Shown here: positions 53,294 through 60,393 of the stretch, piece by piece
Layout of the letters: every line of letters starts with the position of its first letter
How positions within the stretch are numbered: the stretch's first letter is position 1
NCBI GenBank assembly: GCA_021299695.1
Contig: JAJTEK010000006.1
Coordinates: forward strand, 1 to 60,393
Direction: 5' to 3'
Source: Pirellula sp.
GTDB lineage: Bacteria; Planctomycetota; Planctomycetia; Pirellulales; Pirellulaceae
DNA: 60,393 bases
Program-made: the position numbers and the translations under genes
Notes under the pieces: generated by a model
Databases searched by the model: none
Told to the model about the DNA's origin: nothing
What the model saw: only the letters and a program-made list of their open reading frames with translations

Positions 53294-54745
53294 ATGCAAC
53301 GATCCGACCAACGCTACCAAGACACCCTTTGCTTCCTGCTCGACCGAGTCAATTTTGAAAAGTCGACCGATCGCGCCTGCACCAAAAACAACTTCCAGCT
53401 CGCCAGGATGGCTTATCTTTTGGAGTTGCTCGAAAACCCCCAGTTGGCAGCACCGGTGATCCATGTCGCAGGGACCAAGGGAAAAGGCTCCGTCTGTTGG
53501 TTGTTGGCCGAGGCCTTCCGCCACAACGGGCTGCGAACCGGCCTTTTCACCTCCCCGCATCTGGTCGACCTCGAAGAGCGTTTCGCCATCGATTCCCAAG
53601 CCATCGAGCCTGGAGAACTTGTCGAAATCGTCGACCAAATCCGAGCGGCAGATCGGCTCTGTAGCGACAGCCCACATGGCCAACCGACCTTCTTCGAACT
53701 GACCAACGCCATCGGCTGGTTGGCTTTCCGCAACCACAAGACCCAGGTCAACGTCATCGAGGTCGGACTCGGTGGACGTCTAGACAGCACGAATGTCTGC
53801 GAGCCGGAGCTTTGCATCATCACGAGCATCAGCTACGACCACCAACTCCAATTGGGGAACACCCTCGCTGAAATCGCGGGGGAAAAGGCCGGGATCATCA
53901 AGCCCAACATCCCAGTCATCTGCGGAGCCAGAACCCCTGAGGCCTCGAAGGTGATCCAATCCCGGGCGGAGCATCAAGGGTCCGAGCTTCTGCAGTTGGG
54001 ACGGGATTTCGATGCTCGATGGACCCCAGATCCAAAGTCCCTTCGGGCCAGACTCGATTACACCGAATACGAATACGAATACGAATATGCAGGGCATCCG
54101 CAGGGAAAGCAAACAAGCTTCGAACAACCTGCGAACGTCAGGATGCTTGGCAAGCACCAGTGCGAAAATGCCGCGATCGCCATGAGAGCTTGGCGAAAGC
54201 TCAAGCAACTCGGTTGGGATCTCCAGGACCGTGCCATCGCAGAATCGCTAGCCCAGACGCAAGTTCCAGCGAGGCTTGAAGTCCTCGGGCTCGACCCGAC
54301 TTGGATCCTCGACAGCGCGCACAACGAGGCCTCGATCGACGCCCTTGTCGATGCCCTCGAGAGCTATTTCCCCTCGCGGCCCAAAACCATCCTATTTGCT
54401 TGCGCGAAAGACAAGAAAGCACCCGAAATGCTCGAACGTTTGGTCGCTTCGGTCGATCGAATCGTCCTGACTCAGTTCCGCTCGAACCCCCGTTTCACGC
54501 CGGTCGAAAAACTTCTAGAGATCGCCAACTCGCTGGTCTCCAAGGCTCGCAGGGCCGATCAACGCGTTGCAACAATCCTCTCGTGCAACGATCTGCCCGG
54601 CGCCTTGGAGCTCGTCGGCCAGTCCGCCGGGTATCGCAGCCAGACCAACGACCCGTCGATGGTCTATGTCATCACCGGTTCGTTCTTCATCGCCAGCGAG
54701 GCGAAAGCTTATTTCACCTCGTGCGGCCAAATCGGACCTAGCTAA
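53294..54745 (+). CDS. folC: Bifunctional folylpolyglutamate / dihydrofolate synthase FolC
   Basis: 483 residues from ATG 53294, where homologues begin; the frame reaches 53195. P-loop GTKGKGS (60-66), TSPHLVDLEERF, GLGGRLDSTN, SYDHQLQLG and EKAGIIK follow in the usual order, then LGKHQCENAAIA and LDSAHNEAS. The enzyme adds glutamates to folates. Between RARLDY and GHPQGK is an unusual TEYEYEYEY insert from four GAATAC-type hexamers, in the loop before the HQ..NA motif; it keeps the frame. It is divergent from the exporter operon. Confidence 0.93.
   Translation: MQRSDQRYQDTLCFLLDRVNFEKSTDRACTKNNFQLARMAYLLELLENPQLAAPVIHVAGTKGKGSVCWLLAEAFRHNGLRTGLFTSPHLVDLEERFAIDSQAIEPGELVEIVDQIRAADRLCSDSPHGQPTFFELTNAIGWLAFRNHKTQVNVIEVGLGGRLDSTNVCEPELCIITSISYDHQLQLGNTLAEIAGEKAGIIKPNIPVICGARTPEASKVIQSRAEHQGSELLQLGRDFDARWTPDPKSLRARLDYTEYEYEYEYAGHPQGKQTSFEQPANVRMLGKHQCENAAIAMRAWRKLKQLGWDLQDRAIAESLAQTQVPARLEVLGLDPTWILDSAHNEASIDALVDALESYFPSRPKTILFACAKDKKAPEMLERLVASVDRIVLTQFRSNPRFTPVEKLLEIANSLVSKARRADQRVATILSCNDLPGALELVGQSAGYRSQTNDPSMVYVITGSFFIASEAKAYFTSCGQIGPS
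54065..54088 (+). repeat. GAATAC hexamer repeat inside folC
   Basis: Four tandem units (three GAATAC and one GAATAT) encode alternating Glu-Tyr. It resembles the GAGTAC repeats at 15.75-15.9 kb by composition and by the EYEYE peptide. Confidence 0.85.
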
Positions 54746-54900
54746 CCGATTTTTAACAAAAAAACGGGAGTTTTGGATCTAGGATTAGAACAGATTAAAT
54801 AAGATTAGATTTGTAGTGGGCTCGTCTCGTCTCCGAGGGTCGAATCGAGCGTGTTGAATCGAGCGTTGGGTGTTAGGCATTTTGGAGTTGGGCCAAAAGC

Positions 54901-55590
54901 ATGCGATTGACTCTCCGGACCTTGTTGTCGTATCGCGATGGCGTGCTGCCTCAAAAGGCCCACGAGGAGCTTGGACTCAAGTTCCGTGAGAGCCAAACCG
55001 CACAAAACCTTGCAAGCAGGATCGACCGATCGCAGACGCCCCCTGCGTCGCTCGCCAGCGAACTGGCTCAAATCGAACAAACCTGTTCGCCGAACGAAGT
55101 CTCTGAGTTTCTCGATGGCGGGATGTCGCTCGATCGGGTCTTTGCGATGGAGCGAAAGTGCATCGGGTCCGACGCGATGCTCGCCGAGTTGGCGACGGTT
55201 CATACGATTTTGGCTCGCGAGTTGCTCGGCACAAGCAAAAACCCTTCGAGCGAACCGACCGCCGCATTTCTCGCACGTCTCCATGCCTTGCATGAACCGG
55301 GCGAGATACCTGCCGGGTATGCTTCCCAACGCGACGCTTCGAATCAGGACCTTGGCCCAAGGGACATGGATCGGTCAAGCAATGGAACCAACGCCAGCAG
55401 CACGAGCGCTGGCAGTACTTCTGCGACTGCTTATTCAAAGTACCGCGAGGATGGGATCGGAATCGACTTGGAGGATGGTCCGCCGGATATGGACATGGGG
55501 ACCAGGGGGCTTTTCCTTCAAACGGTGGTCTTGGCCATCGCCTTGGCGATTCTGGGATGGTGGATTCTCAGCAACACTTCATTTTCATGA
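54901..55590 (+). CDS. Planctomycete membrane protein with MRLTLRTLL N-terminus
   Basis: 229 residues. The N-terminal ~100 residues are helical, starting MRLTLRTLLSYRDG; I recall this opening from conserved planctomycete proteins of unknown role. A Ser/Asn/Thr-rich linker (NASSTSAGSTS) at ~160-180 precedes a single C-terminal membrane helix (FLQTVVLAIALAILGWWIL). The tail-anchored layout and SNEVSEFLDGGMSL-like helical body are loosely like an anti-sigma regulator, but no ZAS zinc motif is present. It precedes the secretin-like gene by 56 bp and may act with it. Confidence 0.6.
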   Translation: MRLTLRTLLSYRDGVLPQKAHEELGLKFRESQTAQNLASRIDRSQTPPASLASELAQIEQTCSPNEVSEFLDGGMSLDRVFAMERKCIGSDAMLAELATVHTILARELLGTSKNPSSEPTAAFLARLHALHEPGEIPAGYASQRDASNQDLGPRDMDRSSNGTNASSTSAGSTSATAYSKYREDGIGIDLEDGPPDMDMGTRGLFLQTVVLAIALAILGWWILSNTSFS

Positions 55591-55646
55591 GCATTAAGCC
55601 TTAGCGTTGCACTGCGCGCAATGGATACTGACACGATTCGAACACG

Positions 55647-58600
55647 ATGAACATCAAGATGAACGCAACGCCCGGTTTCTTCAATAAAGTTGATTTCGAC
55701 ATGAGCCTCTTTGGTTTTGCTGGTCGTCGGAGCGTGGCGCTCCATTCGGTATGCCGGTTGGCAATGTCGCTTGCGATGGTTTGGGCGTTGTTTTTTGGGG
55801 CGTTGGTCGACGGTTTGCCAATCGCAAGAAGCTATGCGTTGAGCCAAGACCCCAACGAGCTGAATCCATCCCAAGACCCCAACGCATCGAGTCCACCGAA
55901 TGGTGCGCCCGGTGCCGGGGCGCCTGGCAGTGGTGCGCCCGGTGCTGGAGCGCCCGGGAGTGGAGCGCCTGGTGCTGGTGCTGGTGCGCCCAAGGATTCC
56001 GCGACGCTCAAGCGACCGACCGAGCCCAAGCAAGCGCCCAACCCTCGGGCATTTGATATCAAGCCAGACGAGCAGGGAATGATTCAGTTCCAGTTCCGCG
56101 ATCAGGCTTGGCCCGATGTCCTGCAGTGGGTGGCTGATGTATCGGGATTGGCCCTGGACTGGCAGGAGTTGCCTTCGGATCTGCTGAGCATCTCAACACC
56201 AGGAAAAGCATCCTTGAGCGAAACGCGCGACATGATCAATCGCCATTTGCTCACCCGAGGCTTTACGATCTTGGAGTTCCCCGGTGTTTTGCAAGTCGTC
56301 AAGACCAAGGAAGTCAATGCTTCGTTGATCCCTCGCGTCGATCCCGAGGAGCTCGAATCGCTTCCTGCGAATCGTTTTGTCCGTACGACCTACAAGCTCG
56401 ACACCTTGATCGCCAAAGACCTGATCGAGGAGCTCAAGCAGTTGATCAGTGCGAATGGATCGATGAGAGCCTTGAGCAAAACCAATCGACTCGAAGCGAT
56501 GGACACCGCAGCGAACCTTGCAGAGATCCATCGGATTATCAGCCAGGAGCAGTCCGATGAGGTTTTGAACAATTTGGCTCGCGAGTTTGAGGTGCAGCAT
56601 GTGCGAGCCACGGACGTCCGAGAGCAGCTCGCCCAGTTCCTGAAACTCGAACCTTCCAAGAACTCCAATCCGCAACCGGGCCGAATGAGCCCCGAGGAAA
56701 TGGAGGCACAACAGCAGATGATGATGCAACAACAGCTCGCACAGCAGCAAGGCCGCCAGGGAGCGCCCAAGCCGGCTACCCCGAGTCGCGCTGAGGTCTA
56801 TTTGATCGCCAATACCCGACGCAACAGCATCATCGTCAATGCCCCCCCCGACAAAATGGCGATCGTCGCCGCGTTTATCACACGCGTCGATGTCTCCAAT
56901 CCAGACGAGGACTACCAAGCGTTGACAACTCGGATGAAGGTCTATCGCTTGAGCAGTTTGGACCCCAAGCAGTTTGTCAGTTCGCTCATGGCACTGAACG
57001 TCTTGGAACCGACAACCCGCCTCGAAGCCGATGACAAGAACAAGTCGATGATCGCTTACGCTTCGCTGGCCGACCATTTGACGATCCAAGAGACGCTCAA
57101 GAAGCTCGACGGTTCGGCAAGGCAAGCCGAGGTGATCGCCCTGCGACGACTTCGAGCCGACGAGGTCGCTGGAACCATACGCATGCTTATGGGAGTCGAC
57201 CAAGACAAAAAGGACGACAACCAAAGGCGAAACTACTTCTCCTATGACTTCTACAACCAACGCAACAAAGAAACCTCGAAAGATATGCTGCGAATTGGAG
57301 TCAATGCCGAGAGCAACCAACTGATCCTCTGGGCCAACGAGTACGAGTCGGAGGAGATCAAAAAGCTGCTGCTCAAACTCGGCGAACTCCCCCCCGAGGC
57401 CAGGAGCGATCAACGGATCCGAACCATCGATGGGAACCGCAGCGAGCAGATGCGCGAGTATCTAGAACGACTCAAGCGGACGTTTGACCAGAAGGGGATC
57501 GAGCTGGAAATCCCTGCTGAATCGGAGTTCAAGAGCGACGAGCCGACCGATGGCGCAAAACCCAGCGATTCAGACAAGCCCGTTCCCAAAGCGCCCGAGC
57601 TGATCCAGATCGGGGCAAACGAGCCCAAAAGCAAGTCGCACGATGCGACCCGAGCCAACGTCTTTGTCGCAACCGAAACCACTCAACAAACCAGCAACAG
57701 CGATGCTCCCGGCAAAAGCGCTGCTGCTGGCAAAAGCGCTGTGAAAATCCGGTTCGATGAACAAGGCAATTTGGTGTTGGAATCCGACGATACCAAGGCC
57801 CTCGATCGGCTCGAAGAATGGATGATCAGCAATACCCCTCCGGAAAAGGAATACGACGTCTTCCAGATCCGTCACGCGAGAGCTTATTGGATCAAACTCA
57901 ACCTCGAAGAGTACTTCAAGGACGATTCGAACAAGAAAAACGATGGAGACGTGTTGCTCGGCTTCCTTTTCGGTATGGAGTCGAGCAAGCGGGACGACGA
58001 TGGGCCCCAGCTCGGCAAGAAGCGCAAGCTCAAGCTCATGAGCGACTCGGACTCCAATACACTTTTGATCAGCGGTGCGAGTCCCTCCCAATTGAAGACC
58101 ATTCAGAGGCTTGTCGATCTTTGGGATAAACCCGAAAAGCAAGACAAGCAGAACCTGCGATACACCAAGACCGTCAAGGTCGAGTACTCGAAGGCTCAGA
58201 ACGTCGCCGACGCGATCAAGGACGCATTCCGAGACCTCTTGAGCTCCAACGACAAGGCCTTGGCCCGCGGCCAAAAGGAGTCAGGTCAAGCCGGGGCAGG
58301 CAAGGAGTCCAAGCATCAATCCGAGGACTCGATCTCCGAAGGAGGGATGAATTACGATTTCTCAGGAAAACTCAGTTTGGGGGTCGATGCGATCACCAAC
58401 ACGATCATCGTCAGTGCCAAGGGGGAAGATCTGCTGAAATTGGTCAGCGATATGATCCAAGAGCTCGATCTGAAGGCCAAACGGAACGAAGCCGTCGAGG
58501 TCCTGGCCGTCGGGGGCACGAGCACCATCGCCTTGGAAAAAGCCCTTAAGAATCTGCTCCGTCCCCAAAATGGTATGGACCCAAACGCTCGGTCCCCTCA

Positions 58601-58673
58601 AAATCTCAAACTCTCACCCGAGGGCCAAGGCGGCCTTCCAAGCAATCCACAGCGGCAAGAAGCAAATCGATGA
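55647..58673 (+). CDS. Exported protein with repeated secretin N-domains, no barrel seen
   Basis: 1008 residues. A hydrophobic signal (LAMSLAMVWALFFGALVDGL) leads to an Ala/Pro/Gly repeat (GAPGAGAPGSG) and an N0-like STN domain (PDVLQWVADVSGLALDWQEL). Several secretin_N domains follow: VRTTYKLDTLIAKDLIEELK, KVYRLSSLDPKQFVSSLMAL, and EVIALRRLRADEVAGTIRML. More beta/alpha units with Lys/Asp-rich linkers follow, ending near residue 970. The C-terminal secretin pore domain was not found. It may form a periplasmic ring or scaffold rather than an outer-membrane channel. Its stop overlaps the SDR start by four bases. Confidence 0.75.
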   Translation: MNIKMNATPGFFNKVDFDMSLFGFAGRRSVALHSVCRLAMSLAMVWALFFGALVDGLPIARSYALSQDPNELNPSQDPNASSPPNGAPGAGAPGSGAPGAGAPGSGAPGAGAGAPKDSATLKRPTEPKQAPNPRAFDIKPDEQGMIQFQFRDQAWPDVLQWVADVSGLALDWQELPSDLLSISTPGKASLSETRDMINRHLLTRGFTILEFPGVLQVVKTKEVNASLIPRVDPEELESLPANRFVRTTYKLDTLIAKDLIEELKQLISANGSMRALSKTNRLEAMDTAANLAEIHRIISQEQSDEVLNNLAREFEVQHVRATDVREQLAQFLKLEPSKNSNPQPGRMSPEEMEAQQQMMMQQQLAQQQGRQGAPKPATPSRAEVYLIANTRRNSIIVNAPPDKMAIVAAFITRVDVSNPDEDYQALTTRMKVYRLSSLDPKQFVSSLMALNVLEPTTRLEADDKNKSMIAYASLADHLTIQETLKKLDGSARQAEVIALRRLRADEVAGTIRMLMGVDQDKKDDNQRRNYFSYDFYNQRNKETSKDMLRIGVNAESNQLILWANEYESEEIKKLLLKLGELPPEARSDQRIRTIDGNRSEQMREYLERLKRTFDQKGIELEIPAESEFKSDEPTDGAKPSDSDKPVPKAPELIQIGANEPKSKSHDATRANVFVATETTQQTSNSDAPGKSAAAGKSAVKIRFDEQGNLVLESDDTKALDRLEEWMISNTPPEKEYDVFQIRHARAYWIKLNLEEYFKDDSNKKNDGDVLLGFLFGMESSKRDDDGPQLGKKRKLKLMSDSDSNTLLISGASPSQLKTIQRLVDLWDKPEKQDKQNLRYTKTVKVEYSKAQNVADAIKDAFRDLLSSNDKALARGQKESGQAGAGKESKHQSEDSISEGGMNYDFSGKLSLGVDAITNTIIVSAKGEDLLKLVSDMIQELDLKAKRNEAVEVLAVGGTSTIALEKALKNLLRPQNGMDPNARSPQNLKLSPEGQGGLPSNPQRQEANR

Positions 58674-59458
58674 GTATTTTAGAAGGACAAACAGCAATCG
58701 TTTCAGGCGCAGCGCGAGGGATCGGAGCGGCGATCGCTAAATCGCTGGCCGCCGAAGGAGCCAATGTCGCCGTCAACGATATTCGTGAACCTACCGAGAC
58801 CGTCGAGGCGATTCGTGCCATGGGGCGCAAGTCGATCTCCTTGGTCGGGGATGTCTCGGACCAAGCGGCTGTCGAAGCGATGGTCCAACGATGCAAAGAC
58901 GAACTCGGCCCAATCTCGATCCTCGTGTCCAACGCCGCTTTCAGCGATCGCGAACTTTTCTATCAAGCGAATATGGATGGTTTCCGCAAGACCATCGATG
59001 TGTGCATGTGGGGACCCTACTATCTTGCCCGAGCCGTGGCCAACCAAATGATCGCTCAGAAGGTGCAAGGGAACATGGTCTTTGTCAGCTCCCCACACGC
59101 CTACAAGCCGATCCCCGGCGCGACGGCTTACAACATGGCCAAAGCCGCTTTGGATCAGCTCGCCAAAACCGCTGCCGTGGAACTCTCCGAGTACCGCATC
59201 CGAGTCAATTTGGTCCATCCAGGCTGGACTGATACGCCAGGAGAACGAAAGTTCTTCTACGAAAACGAACTGCAGGAGCATGGTAGCAACCTGCCTTGGG
59301 GACGCCTTGCGAAACCCGAAGACATCGCCCACGGCGTGGTCTTTCTGTGCGACCCCCGCAGCGACTACATCACCGGAGCGACCCTCTCGATCGATGGCGG
59401 TATCGTCCTGCCTTATCAGGAGATGTTCCGGATCCGTAACCGGCCCAAAACAACCTAG
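58670..59458 (+). CDS. SDR-family oxidoreductase
   Basis: 262 residues. The nucleotide-binding site is SGAARGIGAAIA (13-19 region), the NAA motif is SNAAF, and the catalytic Ser/Tyr/Lys lie in VFVSSPHAYKPIPGATAY with Tyr154 and Lys158. The C-terminal DYITGATLSIDGG is typical of classical SDRs. The Asp after the second strand (VAVNDI) suggests NAD+ preference. The substrate is unknown; sugar or acyl alcohol dehydrogenases are closest by pattern. It is translationally coupled to the secretin-like gene, which is an unexpected pairing. Confidence 0.92.
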   Translation: MSILEGQTAIVSGAARGIGAAIAKSLAAEGANVAVNDIREPTETVEAIRAMGRKSISLVGDVSDQAAVEAMVQRCKDELGPISILVSNAAFSDRELFYQANMDGFRKTIDVCMWGPYYLARAVANQMIAQKVQGNMVFVSSPHAYKPIPGATAYNMAKAALDQLAKTAAVELSEYRIRVNLVHPGWTDTPGERKFFYENELQEHGSNLPWGRLAKPEDIAHGVVFLCDPRSDYITGATLSIDGGIVLPYQEMFRIRNRPKTT

Positions 59459-59519
59459 AGCCACGAAAATCTAGAGTCCCGAGTTTGCAAGCTCACCTCC
59501 AAATGGATTTGGATGCTCG

Positions 59520-60393
59520 ATGCATGAGTTCGATATCATCACGACATTGGCCGGCGGTTTCACCGCCGCGTTGATATTCGGGTATATCTGCCATAGGATC
59601 CGCATCTCGCCGATCGTCGGTTTTCTCGTCGCCGGGATCGTCGTCGGCCCGACGACTCCAGGGTTCACGGCCAATGAGCAAATCGCCGCTCAACTTGCTG
59701 AAATCGGCGTGGTTCTGTTGCTATTCGACGTCGGACTCCATTTCGATTTGCAGGAGCTCGGGCGCGTTCGCAGAATCGCCCTCCCGGGTGCTCTGCTCCA
59801 ATGCGCCGGCTCCTTCCTGGCCACCTTCCTGATGATGCTCTGGTTTGCCTCAAGCTGGCAGGAAGCTTTATCGATGGGAATCGCAATGTCGTTTGCCAGC
59901 ACCGTGGTCGTCACGCGCGTGCTGAGCGATGTCAATGAACTTCAGACACCGACGGGGAACTTGGCCATCGGCTGGCTGATCGTCCAGGATGTCTTGGCCG
60001 TTCTGGCGTTGGTCCTATTGCCGAATCTCAAAGGGATCGAAGGAGCTTCGTGGTTCAGCTTGATCGGGGTCCTGGAGATCGCCGCTTTGAAGATCGTGAT
60101 CTTGATCGCAGCGGTGATGTTTCTCGGTGGACGATTGATTCCCAGGATCCTCCATAGAGTCGCCGAGACCCGTTCTCGGGAACTTTTCACGCTGACGATT
60201 TTGGTCATCGTACTGGGCTTGGCGCTGGTCTCCTCGAAGGGCTTTGGTGTGTCGATGGCCTTGGGGGCTTTTTTGGCAGGGGTAGTCATCGGGCAATCGG
60301 ACTTCTCCGTGCGAGCCACGACCGATGCCTTGCCGATGCGGGACGCCTTTGCTGCCCTGTTTTTTGTATCGGTCGGGATGCTCTTCGATCCGG
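59520..60393 (+). CDS. CPA2-family cation:proton antiporter (KefB/RosB type), 5' part
   Basis: The frame opens at ATG 59520 (MHEFDIITTLAGGFTAALIF) and runs off the right edge after 291 codons, so it is partial. About nine membrane helices are visible. Typical CPA2 blocks are RISPIVGFLVAGIVVGPTTP, EIGVVLLLFDVGLHFDL, SFASTVVVTRVLSDVNELQT and WLIVQDVLAVLALVLLP (the ion-binding QD), with ALGAFLAGVVIGQSDF near the edge. It would exchange K+ or Na+ for protons across the inner membrane. No regulatory TrkA-N domain is seen yet; it would lie further right. Confidence 0.93.
   Translation, partial: MHEFDIITTLAGGFTAALIFGYICHRIRISPIVGFLVAGIVVGPTTPGFTANEQIAAQLAEIGVVLLLFDVGLHFDLQELGRVRRIALPGALLQCAGSFLATFLMMLWFASSWQEALSMGIAMSFASTVVVTRVLSDVNELQTPTGNLAIGWLIVQDVLAVLALVLLPNLKGIEGASWFSLIGVLEIAALKIVILIAAVMFLGGRLIPRILHRVAETRSRELFTLTILVIVLGLALVSSKGFGVSMALGAFLAGVVIGQSDFSVRATTDALPMRDAFAALFFVSVGMLFDP

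Overview
The window looks like a chromosome segment from a planctomycete, probably Pirellulaceae-like. The main evidence is a four-gene block that is almost a signature of that phylum: a DUF1549/DUF1553 protein with a bacterial Ig-like domain and a CX4CH motif, a DUF1501 Tat protein, a small secreted PPC-like protein, and a PSCyt1-type cytochrome with WD40 repeats. Supporting evidence is a TIGR03000 protein, a dockerin-like protein with a LESRAMMA leader, and many secreted proteins of planctomycete type. No rRNA, tRNA or CRISPR array is visible.

Positions 1-9.9 kb are accessory in character. An IS66 transposase runs in from the left edge, followed by an IS66 relic in opposite orientation. Next comes an AT-richer five-gene minus-strand cluster: a diheme cytochrome, an M15-type peptidase, a dienelactone-hydrolase-like protein, a DUF2235 hydrolase and a SnoaL-like protein. 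Then follow an ECF sigma factor, an intact BlaI repressor beside a BlaR1-like sensor that has lost its protease domain, a decayed dockerin-like gene, and a DUF2924 gene behind palindromic sites. Positions 9.9-16 kb hold a Ycf48-like beta-propeller protein, a secreted esterase, and an ATPase locus whose first gene is a deletion remnant and whose second is intact, among dispersed palindromic repeats. Positions 16.0-24.9 kb are one giant gene for a cyclic beta-1,2-glucan synthase (NdvB type).

Positions 25.4-31.6 kb carry the planctomycete DUF1549/DUF1501 operon. Positions 31.7-39.3 kb carry an ABC importer without its binding protein, NrnA, a TIGR03000 protein, an Asn/Pro-repeat protein, a BtaA-like DUF3419 enzyme and ArgJ. 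An M28 peptidase, a TPR protein and a SOUL protein follow. Positions 43.3-45.2 kb hold the most striking structure: a REP-associated (Y1/HUH) transposase gene embedded in REP hairpins, five in tandem upstream and five downstream, plus inverted copies. The gene's 3' end is made of REP sequence and lacks the expected tyrosine helix.

Positions 45.4-53.1 kb are a long minus-strand run: ABC-2 exporter ATPase, permease, a TPR-like membrane protein, rhomboid protease, LysA and glutathione peroxidase. Positions 53.3-60.4 kb return to the plus strand with FolC (containing an in-frame GAATAC-repeat insertion), a small membrane protein, a secretin-N-domain protein, an SDR and the start of a CPA2 antiporter that runs off the window.

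The best candidates for something new are the REP/RAYT locus with a repeat-encoded C-terminus, the TCGTAC/GTACGA sites shared by the DUF2924 and ATPase loci, the stripped BlaR1 beside an intact BlaI, and the five-gene hydrolase/cytochrome cluster. All calls come from reading the sequence; no database search was run.
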